64,000 nucleotides of DNA, from contig NZ_CP094984.1 of the NCBI RefSeq assembly GCF_022869865.1, positions 558,001 to 622,000 on the forward strand, read 5' to 3'. The notes beneath the pieces were generated by a model. It did no database searches and had not been told where the DNA came from. It saw nothing but the letters and a program-made list of their open reading frames with translations. The position numbers and the translations under genes were made by a program. Every line of letters starts with the position of its first letter. Position 1 is the first letter of the stretch. This DNA comes from Arthrobacter zhangbolii. GTDB lineage: Bacteria; Actinomycetota; Actinomycetes; Actinomycetales; Micrococcaceae. Below, piece by piece: positions 8,160-16,190 of this stretch.

Positions 8160-11100
8160 ATGCATAACAACCGCGAACTGGTGGAAGCCCGGATCAGCAG
8201 GTTCCTCCGTGACCGCCTCACCGGGAGTATCTGGCGGGACCGGCGTCCGGCGGACCTCACCGCCCTGGACCTGCCCGGTGAACCCGAGCCCTTCGAGGTG
8301 GCCGTGGTCGGGCAGTTCACGCCGTTCAGCACCGGCACCTCCTGGGGCGCCCCGTGGGGCACCACCTGGTTCCACGTTTCCGGCACGGTGCCGGCGGACT
8401 GGGAGCTGCAGGACGGGGACCGCCCGGAGCTGCTCCTGGATCTGGGCTTCAGCGACGGCGGCCCGGGATTCGGGGCCGAGGCACTGGTCTACCGGCCGGA
8501 TGGCAGCATCGTAAAAGCCGTGGAACCGCGGAACCTGCACATTCCTCTGCCGCGGGAACCCGGGATGCCCTTCGGGTTTTATGTCGAAGCTGCATCGAAT
8601 CCCAACGTGGCAGCGGGATTCAGTTTCGCGCCGACACCGCTGGGTGACCGGAGGACGGCGGGGACCGCGCCGCTCTACATCTTTCGTTCCGCTGACGTGG
8701 CCGTGCTGGACGCCGGTGTGTGGAACCTGGCCCGGGATTTTTGGACGCTGAACGGGCTGATGCATGAACTGCCGATGGACCTGCCCCGGCGGCACGAAAT
8801 CCTGCGGGCGATGGAACGGGCCGTGACCGCCGTGGACCCCGCCGATGTTTCCGGAACAGCTGCTGCCGGGCGGCAGCAGCTGGCACGGGTCCTGTCTCTT
8901 CCTGCCTACGCCAGCGCACATCGGGTACACGCCGTCGGGCACGCGCACATTGACTCGGCCTGGCTGTGGCCGGTACGTGAAACGGTCCGGAAAGTGGCGC
9001 GCACGTTCGCCAACGTCCTGGAGCTGATGGACGCAGATCCGGAGTTCGTTTTCACGGCATCCTCGGCGCAGCAGTATGCCTGGCTGCAGGAGTACTACCC
9101 GGACCTGTTCGCCCGCGTGGCGGCGCGGGTGCGGGAGGGACGGTTTGTGCCCACCGGCGGTATGTGGGTTGAGTCGGACACCAATATGCCCGGCGGGGAG
9201 TCCCTGGCCCGCCAGTTCGTGGCGGGCAAGCGGTTCTTCATCGAGGAGTTCGGGGTGGACCCGGAGGTGGTGTGGCTGCCGGACTCCTTCGGCTACTCGG
9301 CGGCCCTGCCGCAGATTGCCCGGGCAGCGGGATCGCGCTGGTTCCTGACACAGAAGATCTCCTGGAATGAAACAAACACGATGCCGCATTCCACCTTCCT
9401 CTGGGAAGGCATCGACGGCACGCGGCTGTTCACCCATTTCCCGCCTGTGGACACCTACAACTCCGAATTGTCCGGGCGCGAACTGGCCCTGGCGCAGCGT
9501 CAGTTTGCCGAAAGAGGTTTCGCCAACACCTCCCTGATTCCCTTCGGCTGGGGCGACGGCGGGGGCGGTCCCACCCGGGAAATGCTTGCCGCCGCGTACC
9601 GCACGCAGTCCTTGGAGGGATCACCGTCGGTCCGGCTGTCCAGCCCGGAAAGGTTCTTTACCGCGGCCGAGGAGGAACTGGCTGATCCGCCGGTCTGGTC
9701 CGGGGAGCTCTACCTGGAATTCCACCGCGGCACTTACACCAGCCAGGCCAACACGAAGAAGGGCAACCGGCAAAGCGAGTCACTGCTGCGCGAGGTCGAA
9801 GTGTGGTGCACCGCCGCCGCCGTCGGTGCCGGTGCCGAGTACCCCTACCGGGAACTTGAAGAGGCCTGGCGGACGGTGCTGCTGCAGCAGTTCCACGACA
9901 TCCTGCCGGGCACTTCGATTGCCTGGGTGCACCGGGAAGCGGAGCGGAACTATGCCCGGGTAGGCCGGCAGCTGACGGAACTGATCGGCACCGCGGCCCG
10001 GGCCCTGCTGGGATCCGGCAGCCGTACTGCGGTTCTGAACGCCGGGCCCTATCCGGTGCAGGGTGTGCCGGCATCCGGTGCCGGACCTGTCCCGGACCCG
10101 GGACTGTGGCGGTGGGAACCGTCCGGGGACGGCTGGAGCATCAGCAGCGGCAGGCTGGGGCTGCAGGTCAGTGCAGAGGGCCTGTTTACCTCCCTTGTGG
10201 AGTCCGGCTCCGGGCGGGAGGTTTTCCCGCCGGGACGCCCGGGCAACCTTTTCCAGCTTTTCCGGGACACCCCCAACCAGTGGGATGCCTGGGACCTGGA
10301 TGCCCATTACCGGTTCAGCAGCACCGACCTGATGCAACCGGATGCCATGGGATCCGAGGACGGCGGACGGGTGCTGAGGATCGAGCGGAGCTTCGGTCAT
10401 TCACGGATCACGGAGCGGGTGGCACTGAGCCCTGACGGATCGGCGGTGGACCTGGACCTTGAGGTGGACTGGCATGAGCGGCAGAAACTGCTCAAGCTCG
10501 CCTTCCCGCTGGACGTCCATGCTGACCGGGTGGCGTCGGAAATCCAGTTTGGGCACATCTTCCGGCCAACGCATGCAAACACGTCCTGGGACGCGGCACG
10601 GTTTGAAACCGTGGCGCACCGGTGGATTCACGTGGGGGAGCCCGGCTTCGGTGTTGCGGTGGCCAATGATTCGACGTACGGGCATGACACCTTCCGGGAG
10701 GTTTCGGACGGGAGGAGCTGCACCGTCCTGCGGCTTTCGCTGCTGCGCGCGCCGCTGTTCCCGGATCCGGACTCCGATCAGGGAGTACACCGGTTCCGGT
10801 ATTCGCTGCGGCCGGCAGCGGAGATTCCCGACGCCGTGGCGGAGGGCTACCGGCTCAATCTTCCGTTGCGCACCGTCACCGGCATCGCTGCGGCGGATCT
10901 GCCGTCGCTGCTTACTACGGATAATCCTGCAGTGGTGGTGGAGACCGTGAAGCTGGCGGAGGACCGCAGCGGAGATGTGGTGGTCCGTCTCTACGAGGCA
11001 CACGGCAGCCGGGCGGAGGCGCGGTTGCGGACGGGATTCGAGTACGTGGCCGCCTGGGCTGCCGATCTGCTGGAGCGTCCGGTGGAGTCGGAGGTGCTCT

Positions 11101-11183
11101 CCGGTGCAGCGTCGCGGGACTCCGACGCGGTGCTGCGGCTGCGGCCCTTTGAACTGGTCACCCTGCGATTCCGCCGGGACTGA
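8160..11183 (+). CDS. GH38 alpha-mannosidase
   Basis: A 1007-residue glycoside hydrolase family 38 enzyme that should release alpha-mannosyl residues from mannosides or mannan-derived oligosaccharides. The metal-binding H-x-D is in GHAHIDSAWLW (H263 and D265). The catalytic nucleophile is D375 in WLPDSFGYS. The central three-helix segment (LLQQFHDILPGTSI, near residue 580) and the C-terminal beta-sandwich are present. Length matches bacterial class II mannosidases. The start is taken at MHNNREL (8160), with AAAGGG upstream; an ATG at 8142 in frame is an alternative. No signal peptide is seen, so it is probably cytoplasmic. No sugar transporter lies next to it. Confidence 0.93.
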   Translation: MHNNRELVEARISRFLRDRLTGSIWRDRRPADLTALDLPGEPEPFEVAVVGQFTPFSTGTSWGAPWGTTWFHVSGTVPADWELQDGDRPELLLDLGFSDGGPGFGAEALVYRPDGSIVKAVEPRNLHIPLPREPGMPFGFYVEAASNPNVAAGFSFAPTPLGDRRTAGTAPLYIFRSADVAVLDAGVWNLARDFWTLNGLMHELPMDLPRRHEILRAMERAVTAVDPADVSGTAAAGRQQLARVLSLPAYASAHRVHAVGHAHIDSAWLWPVRETVRKVARTFANVLELMDADPEFVFTASSAQQYAWLQEYYPDLFARVAARVREGRFVPTGGMWVESDTNMPGGESLARQFVAGKRFFIEEFGVDPEVVWLPDSFGYSAALPQIARAAGSRWFLTQKISWNETNTMPHSTFLWEGIDGTRLFTHFPPVDTYNSELSGRELALAQRQFAERGFANTSLIPFGWGDGGGGPTREMLAAAYRTQSLEGSPSVRLSSPERFFTAAEEELADPPVWSGELYLEFHRGTYTSQANTKKGNRQSESLLREVEVWCTAAAVGAGAEYPYRELEEAWRTVLLQQFHDILPGTSIAWVHREAERNYARVGRQLTELIGTAARALLGSGSRTAVLNAGPYPVQGVPASGAGPVPDPGLWRWEPSGDGWSISSGRLGLQVSAEGLFTSLVESGSGREVFPPGRPGNLFQLFRDTPNQWDAWDLDAHYRFSSTDLMQPDAMGSEDGGRVLRIERSFGHSRITERVALSPDGSAVDLDLEVDWHERQKLLKLAFPLDVHADRVASEIQFGHIFRPTHANTSWDAARFETVAHRWIHVGEPGFGVAVANDSTYGHDTFREVSDGRSCTVLRLSLLRAPLFPDPDSDQGVHRFRYSLRPAAEIPDAVAEGYRLNLPLRTVTGIAAADLPSLLTTDNPAVVVETVKLAEDRSGDVVVRLYEAHGSRAEARLRTGFEYVAAWAADLLERPVESEVLSGAASRDSDAVLRLRPFELVTLRFRRD

Positions 11184-11238
11184 CGGACTGCCGCGCCTGC
11201 CCGTGGGGGAGCTGAGACCACAGCGGGCCCGGTGCCGG

Positions 11239-11715
11239 CTACTTTGCGATGTTCTCTTCCGCCACGCTCAGCAGCTGTTCCTCGTTGGTGCGCACGTCCA
11301 CGGGGCGTTTGCCGGAGAGCTGCCGGTTGGGCGTGAAGAACCACAGCGCAATCTGTTCATCCGGCCAACCCGCGTAGCGACCCATCCGGATCACGTCCTT
11401 GACGGCGGGGATGACCCGGGCGCTCGCCGAATCGAACTGGAACCCTGGATACAGGAAGTGTTCGCCACGCTTTACGGCGAGAACACGTCCCTTCCCGGTC
11501 AGCTGCCTTGCCATGGCATTGGGCCCGCCTCCGAACCCCAGCCGCTGCGCTATCTCGGCCACGGTGAAAAGGCCGCCTTCACGCTCCATAACCTGCCACT
11601 GCTTCTCAGCTTCACGATCGGCGGCCGGGTTTTTGCCGGCACCGCGTTTCGCCGCCGGTGCAGTGCCCGGCACCGCCTTCTCGGAGCTGTGCCGCTGGGG
11701 TTGACGATCGTTCAT
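11239..11715 (-). CDS. HTH / MbcA-ParS-like (DUF2384-type) protein without partner toxin
   Basis: A 158-residue protein. The first 40 residues are low complexity. A helix-turn-helix-like segment follows (FTVAEIAQRLGFGGGPNAMA, about residues 50-69), then LYPGFQFD near residue 88, and a C-terminal segment WPDEQIALWFFTPNRQLSGK then RPVDV. That last pattern (W-F-x-T-P-N-x-x-L-x-G-x-x-P) is typical of the toxin-binding domain of MbcA/ParS/Xre antitoxins. No RES-domain toxin is adjacent: the neighbours are the convergent mannosidase and DUF1684. It may be a solitary regulator of that fold. Confidence 0.6.
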   Translation of the reverse strand: MNDRQPQRHSSEKAVPGTAPAAKRGAGKNPAADREAEKQWQVMEREGGLFTVAEIAQRLGFGGGPNAMARQLTGKGRVLAVKRGEHFLYPGFQFDSASARVIPAVKDVIRMGRYAGWPDEQIALWFFTPNRQLSGKRPVDVRTNEEQLLSVAEENIAK

Positions 11716-11843
11716 GGCGGCAACGCTACCGCCGCTGTCCGGCCAGCGGCAGGGGAAGGGACAACATTGGTCCGGTAACCGTCCAGAGGCATGTCCCGGG
11801 CCGGCTACAGGCAGGCCCCGGGCAGCAGCGGCCGGGCAGATCC

Positions 11844-11886
11844 CAGGCGGCGCCCGGCCGCTTTCAGGCAGCGTCCGGGCGCTTTT
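11844..11886. repeat. Imperfect 21/22-nt tandem repeat at the DUF1684 stop
   Basis: Two tandem copies, 11844-11864 and 11865-11886, share the pattern CAGGC-N2-CG-N-CCGG-N-CGCTTT. The second copy encodes the last residues of the DUF1684 protein and the first lies just beyond its stop codon, which the junction contains. Confidence 0.5.
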
Positions 11887-12697
11887 CCCCCGCCTCTACG
11901 GCGGCGGGGATCCGGTTGCCCTCGACCGGCATGGGACAGGTGCCGAACTCGGTAAACGCGCTGGGATAGTTCACGGCCCGGTTGAAATCGAGGACCAGCG
12001 GACCGGCTGCCGCCCCGCCGTTGGGTGCCGGGAAAGTCAGGCTGCGCCACCCGGCCGTGGCAGCGCCGTTGGTCTCGTCATGGAAGGTCAGGTTGAGCCT
12101 GCCCGGTCCGGCCGCGCTGACCTGCAGGCGAAGCTCCGCAGCGGCTCCCGGCAGGGAAAACACCACTTCACCCACTGATCGCTGGGTTCCCGGGACCTGC
12201 GGATGGGCGGTGTGAATGGCCACGTCCACGGGCCGGGGGTAGGGCTCGAAGCGACCGGGGAGAACCCACCCGGGGGCATAGTCATAGACAGGCACTGAGC
12301 TGAAGGAAACTGCCACCGGTGATTCCGCATCCCGCGGGCGCACAGCGTAACGTCCGCCGCGCCTCGCCAGTTCCACAACCACGCGGTGGCCGTCCGGCCC
12401 GCCGTACCGGACCCACAGCAGCGACTCCTCATCGTCCAGGGATGCGGTGAACAGTCCGTCCACCGGCCGCCCGGTCTCCACAAACGCCACCCCGTCCCCG
12501 GGACGGGCGGCCAGGGCCGCTTGGTCACCGGTTGCGGACCACAATCCCGGCAGCGTGCCCAGGGCGGCAGGGGAGTCCGGCAGCCAATGGAAGCCGGTGA
12601 GGCTCAGCCATCCGTGGTCCTGCTTCAGGTCTGCTTCGCGCCGCTGCCGGAACATCTCCCATTCCCGCCGTGCCGTTGCTGCTTCTGTCTGGTCCAC
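11864..12697 (-). CDS. DUF1684 domain-containing protein
   Basis: A 277-residue protein matching the DUF1684 pattern: an N-terminal WEMFRQRREADLKQDHGWLS then LTGFHWL, a central beta-rich region, and the C-terminal LVLDFNRAVNYPSAFTEF with TCPMP and EGNRIP. The family is widespread in actinobacteria and of unknown biochemical role. The start is the GTG at 12697, because GGAGGAGG lies just upstream; the longer ATG frame has no site. No signal peptide is seen. The gene is divergent from the Pth2-like gene across a 172-nt spacer. Confidence 0.82.
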   Translation of the reverse strand: MDQTEAATARREWEMFRQRREADLKQDHGWLSLTGFHWLPDSPAALGTLPGLWSATGDQAALAARPGDGVAFVETGRPVDGLFTASLDDEESLLWVRYGGPDGHRVVVELARRGGRYAVRPRDAESPVAVSFSSVPVYDYAPGWVLPGRFEPYPRPVDVAIHTAHPQVPGTQRSVGEVVFSLPGAAAELRLQVSAAGPGRLNLTFHDETNGAATAGWRSLTFPAPNGGAAAGPLVLDFNRAVNYPSAFTEFGTCPMPVEGNRIPAAVEAGEKRPDAA

Positions 12698-12869
12698 GAA
12701 TCCTCCTCCGCCCTGCCGGTGCCGTTCTGTCCCAGCATGACCGATCACCCTGGCGCCGGTCATCTTTGGAGCGGCGGGCTGTTTCCTGCGGACTGTTCCC
12801 GGCGGGCAAAACCCGGTGGCTCCGGCCGGCGGGGATCAGGAGCTGCCCCGTGCATGGAAAACTGGAAGG

Positions 12870-13535
12870 ATGCAGCCGTTCGACAAAGTTCAGCCCATTG
12901 TCCTGCTCGTGGATAAGTCCGAGCCTGCCGCCCACCGCGATGCCGTAGCGGCAGCCGCCGTGGCCAGTCTGCGGTCCTATGCGGCAACCCAGGACAGCCA
13001 GGCGTGGGAGAACTGGCTGTACGGACGGTTCACCAAGACCGTCCGCCGGGCTAATCCCAGTACCTTCGAGCGCCTGGCAGCCGAGGCGCCCTCGGGCCCA
13101 GTGTCCGTGGGACGGGCACAGGCCATTGCCTTCGAGCCGGTTACCTACGGGGAGATGCCGAAAAAGCTGGCCAAACTGCAGGTCTCCGGCACCCAGCTGC
13201 CCGATGAGCCGCCTGCACCTCAGCCGGATACTGCGCCCTGCGTCATCCTGAACCTGGATCTGGAGATGTCCACCGGCAAGGCGGCGGCACAGGCAGCCCA
13301 TGCCCTGCTGTCCTGGTACCTGGCGCTGCCCCTCCCCGAGCAGCTCGCGTGGGAACACGCCGGCTGGCCGGCTGCGGTCCAATTCATCCCCGGCGCCCGG
13401 TTCACGGAGCTGGCGGCAGGGCCTGGGGCAGGGCCGTTGATTGTTGATGCGGGGATGACCGAAATAGCACCGGACACCGCCACGGCCTTTGTCGCCCGGG
13501 CGGACGCAGGTTCGGCCGCAGCCTCGACCGCCTGA
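12870..13535 (+). CDS. Peptidyl-tRNA hydrolase, Pth2-like
   Basis: A 221-residue protein whose C-terminal half carries the Pth2 signature: VILNLDLEMSTGKAAAQAAH (start near residue 130), close to the archaeal/eukaryal DLKMGKGKIAAQCAHA pattern. The canonical enzyme is about 120 residues, so this protein has a roughly 125-residue N-terminal region containing a DUF-like helical part (ENWLYGRFTKTVRR). The role would be to recycle peptidyl-tRNA, but the conserved lysine/glycine pattern differs and activity is inferred only. The start at MQPFDK follows GGAAGG; a longer ATG form lacks a site. A NimT-like exporter gene follows after 35 nt. Confidence 0.72.
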   Translation: MQPFDKVQPIVLLVDKSEPAAHRDAVAAAAVASLRSYAATQDSQAWENWLYGRFTKTVRRANPSTFERLAAEAPSGPVSVGRAQAIAFEPVTYGEMPKKLAKLQVSGTQLPDEPPAPQPDTAPCVILNLDLEMSTGKAAAQAAHALLSWYLALPLPEQLAWEHAGWPAAVQFIPGARFTELAAGPGAGPLIVDAGMTEIAPDTATAFVARADAGSAAASTA

Positions 13536-13570
13536 CGGACTGCCGCCGGGGTCCGTGATAGAAAGAGCCG

Positions 13571-14827
13571 ATGAGCGAGACCCAGCGGACGCCGGCAAAA
13601 AACACCGGACGTGGGCGTCCGCTCCCGTTCTGGATGGTGCTCCTCGCGGTAATCCTGGTGGCAGTGAACCTGCGGCCCGGGGCGTCCTCAGTGGGTCCGG
13701 TGCTGGCCGAACTGCAGGCCGCGCTGGGATTGGACGCCACGGCTGCCGGTGTTTTGACCGCACTGCCCGGGCTGACGTTCGCGGCCGTGGGTGCCTTCGC
13801 TGTTGCCCTCTCACGCAGGACCGGAATCAACGGTGCCGTGGTCCTCGCCCTGGGTGTGGTGGCGGCGGGCCTGCTGGTGCGCGCCGTCGTCGGAACAGCG
13901 GTGCTGTTTATGCTGCTGACGGTGCTGGCCTTTGCCGGCATGGCCATCGGCAACATCCTGGTTCCCGCCTTCATCAAACGCCACGGCGGCAGGCGGCTTC
14001 CCCTCCTGAACTCCGTCTATGGCACCAGCCTGGCGCTGGGTGCCACCCTTCCACTGCTGTTCGGCGGCGTGCTGGCGGGTACGGGCCCTCAGGGCTGGCG
14101 GCTGAGCCTCGGGATCTGGGGCGCCGTGGCCCTGCTGGCCTTTATCCCGTGGGTTTTCCTGATGTGGCGGGCCGGACGGGATCCGGTGGCCACTGCCCGC
14201 AGGACGCGGACGGGGGCCAAAATGCGCTCCTCACGCATCGCCGTCGCCCTCAGCATTTTCTTCGGCGTGCAGTCAATGCATGCCTACGTCCAGTTCGGCT
14301 GGGCAGCCCAGATCTACCGGGACGCCGGACTCGGGCAGGGCCAAGCCGCGCTGATGGCAGCCATCATTGCCGGCTTGGGCATTCCCGGCGGGCTGCTTAT
14401 GCCTGTCCTGGTGGCACGCTCACCGCGGCTGCGGTCCTACATTGTCGGACTCGGCATCTGTATGGTTGCCGGCTACTCGGGGCTGCTGCTGGCGCCGGAC
14501 ACCCTGCCCTGGCTCTGGGCCGTGTGCCTGGGAGTTGGCGGTTTCGCCTTCCCGACGGCGCTGGCGCTGATCACCGCCCGGTCCCGGGAGCCGCAGGTTA
14601 CCGCACGGCTTTCCGGCTTCATCCAGCCGGTGGGCTACCTGCTGGCGGCCATGGGTCCCTTCGCCATCGGTGCCCTCCACGACATTTCCGGCAGCTGGAC
14701 GCTGCCGCTGGCGCTGCTGATCGCTTCGGCGGCGGTGATGGTTGGCGCGGGAATCATCGCGGCCGCTCCCGGGTACGTTGACGACGAACTGGCTAGCGGA
14801 GGTACGAAGCCCCGTTCACGTCAATGA
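13571..14827 (+). CDS. MFS transporter, CynX/NimT family
   Basis: A 418-residue membrane protein with about 12 hydrophobic segments. The N-terminal VNLRPGASSVGPVLAE in TM1 is the hallmark of the CynX/NimT (cyanate / nitroimidazole) branch of the major facilitator superfamily. A basic loop (RRTRTGAKMRSS) separates the two six-helix halves. The direction and substrate of transport are unknown; members of this branch include exporters of small anions or drugs. The last 35 bases overlap the 3' end of the convergent SDR gene. A -10-like TAGAAA lies six bases before the ATG. Confidence 0.86.
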   Translation: MSETQRTPAKNTGRGRPLPFWMVLLAVILVAVNLRPGASSVGPVLAELQAALGLDATAAGVLTALPGLTFAAVGAFAVALSRRTGINGAVVLALGVVAAGLLVRAVVGTAVLFMLLTVLAFAGMAIGNILVPAFIKRHGGRRLPLLNSVYGTSLALGATLPLLFGGVLAGTGPQGWRLSLGIWGAVALLAFIPWVFLMWRAGRDPVATARRTRTGAKMRSSRIAVALSIFFGVQSMHAYVQFGWAAQIYRDAGLGQGQAALMAAIIAGLGIPGGLLMPVLVARSPRLRSYIVGLGICMVAGYSGLLLAPDTLPWLWAVCLGVGGFAFPTALALITARSREPQVTARLSGFIQPVGYLLAAMGPFAIGALHDISGSWTLPLALLIASAAVMVGAGIIAAAPGYVDDELASGGTKPRSRQ

Positions 14828-15557
14828 TGGTGCCGCTCACCCACTCCGGGGCGTCACCGGCCAGCCACAGGACCGCGGCAGCGACCTCTTCGGGTTCGGC
14901 CACGCGGTTGAACGGACTCTGTGCACGGATGGCGACGCCACTCTCTCCTTCCAGTGCCGGGCGGCCCATCCGGGTGTCCACGAAGCCGGGGGCAACGGCG
15001 GTGGAGACTATTCCGTGCGGCGCCAGCGCCACGGCCAGTGACTGGGTGAGGGCATGCAGGCCGGCTTTGCTGGCTGCGTAGGCCGGCGTCTCGGCTTCGC
15101 CGCGGAACGCGCCGCGGGAGCCAACATTCACAATCCGGCCGCGGCCGCCCCCGCCGTCCTGCGGGCGGTTGATCAGGTGGTCCGCCATCAGCCAGCTCAG
15201 GTTCGCGGGAGCAAACAGGTTGAGGTTCATGGTCTGCTGCCACACATCCTGCCAGTTGGCATAGGAGGTGCCCGGCACAGGATGGGGCCGGTAGGTTCCG
15301 GCGTTGTTCACGAGCACATCCAGCCCACCCAACCGGTCAGCAGCCTCCCGGAAGACCCGTGCGCATTCGGCCGCAGTGGAGAGATCCCCGATGACGACGG
15401 TGTGGCCGCTGCCGGGCAGGGAAGCTGCCACCTTGCCCGCCGCCTCGGCGTCATGACCGGCGTGGACCGCCACGCGGTGACCGGCTCCCGCAAGTGCGGC
15501 TGCAATGGCTGAACCGATGCCCCGGCCGGCGCCGGTGACCAGGCTGTGTGTACTCAT
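14793..15557 (-). CDS. Short-chain dehydrogenase/reductase
   Basis: A 254-residue classical SDR. The cofactor motif VTGAGRGIGSA is at residues 7-17, NNAG lies near residue 87, and the catalytic Ser (NVGSRGAF) and Tyr-Lys (YAASK) pair near residues 150-165 are all present. It should be an NAD(P)H-dependent oxidoreductase acting on a carbonyl or alcohol; the substrate is unknown. The C-terminal end overlaps the NimT-like gene by 35 bases on the opposite strand, an unusual amount for convergent genes but without damage to either frame. Confidence 0.92.
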   Translation of the reverse strand: MSTHSLVTGAGRGIGSAIAAALAGAGHRVAVHAGHDAEAAGKVAASLPGSGHTVVIGDLSTAAECARVFREAADRLGGLDVLVNNAGTYRPHPVPGTSYANWQDVWQQTMNLNLFAPANLSWLMADHLINRPQDGGGGRGRIVNVGSRGAFRGEAETPAYAASKAGLHALTQSLAVALAPHGIVSTAVAPGFVDTRMGRPALEGESGVAIRAQSPFNRVAEPEEVAAAVLWLAGDAPEWVSGTIIDVNGASYLR

Positions 15558-15581
15558 GCACGCGAGCGTACCGGGCCGGGT

Positions 15582-16052
15582 CTAACCACAGGTATATGTG
15601 ACGCCGTCCACGAAATGCTCACCCGGGCCCAGGTCATTGCAGACCTCAACCAGATGCGCGATCACGGTAAAGAAGAAGATCCCGAAAATGATCGTTCCGA
15701 GGATGGACAGGATCGAGAGCACAATACCGATGACCGCGGGGATGTTTCCCATGTTGGCCCGGCGGGATTTACGCAGGCCCAGGATGCTCACGATCAGGCC
15801 CGCAATGTTGGCCACGGGGAAAAATGCCAGCACCAGGCCCACAACGCCCAGCACCATTCCCGGATTTTGCGGGGGCTGTCCGTAGGGCTGGACGGGATAG
15901 CCCGGCTGGCCGGGCTGCTGGCCGGGGTAACCCGGTTCCCGGCCGGCGGTCTGCCCGGGATATTCCCCGGGCGGAAGGGGTGGGGGCTGCTGCGGAGGCG
16001 TGCCCCGCCCCTCGGGATCCTGCCCGCCGCCGTTCTCCTGATACTGGCTCAC
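15582..16052 (-). CDS. DUF4190-like membrane protein with Pro/Gly-rich N-terminus
   Basis: A 156-residue protein. The first 65 residues are rich in Pro, Gly, Gln and Tyr (repeats of the type GQPGYPVQPYGQPP). Two transmembrane helices follow (MVLGVVGLVLAFFPVANIAG and IPAVIGIVLSILSILGTIIF), and a short C-terminus contains two cysteines. This architecture is common in actinobacterial DUF4190 proteins of unknown role. The start is a GTG preceded by AGGGTGG. The tail may be an external or cytoplasmic disordered linker. Confidence 0.78.
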   Translation of the reverse strand: MSQYQENGGGQDPEGRGTPPQQPPPLPPGEYPGQTAGREPGYPGQQPGQPGYPVQPYGQPPQNPGMVLGVVGLVLAFFPVANIAGLIVSILGLRKSRRANMGNIPAVIGIVLSILSILGTIIFGIFFFTVIAHLVEVCNDLGPGEHFVDGVTYTCG

Positions 16053-16075
16053 CTGGTGCCACCCTTCCCTACCCT

Positions 16076-16101
16076 TATTCCGGTTGCCTATTCCGGTTGC
16101 C
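16076..16101. repeat. Perfect 13-nt tandem duplication
   Basis: TATTCCGGTTGCC occurs twice without a gap at 16076-16088 and 16089-16101, in the 138-nt spacer between the DUF4190-like and NhaA-DsbA genes. Confidence 0.8.
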
Positions 16102-16147
16102 GGGCCCAGAGTAGCGCCGCGCCGGCCCGGTGGCCCGGGTAACCGGT

Positions 16148-16185
16148 GGCGGATACTGCCGGCGGGGGCGGATACTGCCGGCGGG
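16148..16185. repeat. Perfect 19-nt tandem duplication
   Basis: The 19-nt unit GGCGGATACTGCCGGCGGG occurs twice in tandem at 16148-16166 and 16167-16185, directly after the 3' end of the NhaA-DsbA gene (transcribed leftwards, stop at 16191). The unit contains short GC-rich inverted arms. Confidence 0.85.
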
Positions 16186-16190
16186 CAGGT

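Noticed and set aside
7395-9437. 680-codon open frame on the minus strand
   Set aside because: It is antisense to the GH38 alpha-mannosidase and the small transglutaminase-like gene, which have clear motifs and codon bias. Long opposite-strand frames are expected in high-GC DNA; the translation has no recognisable domain.
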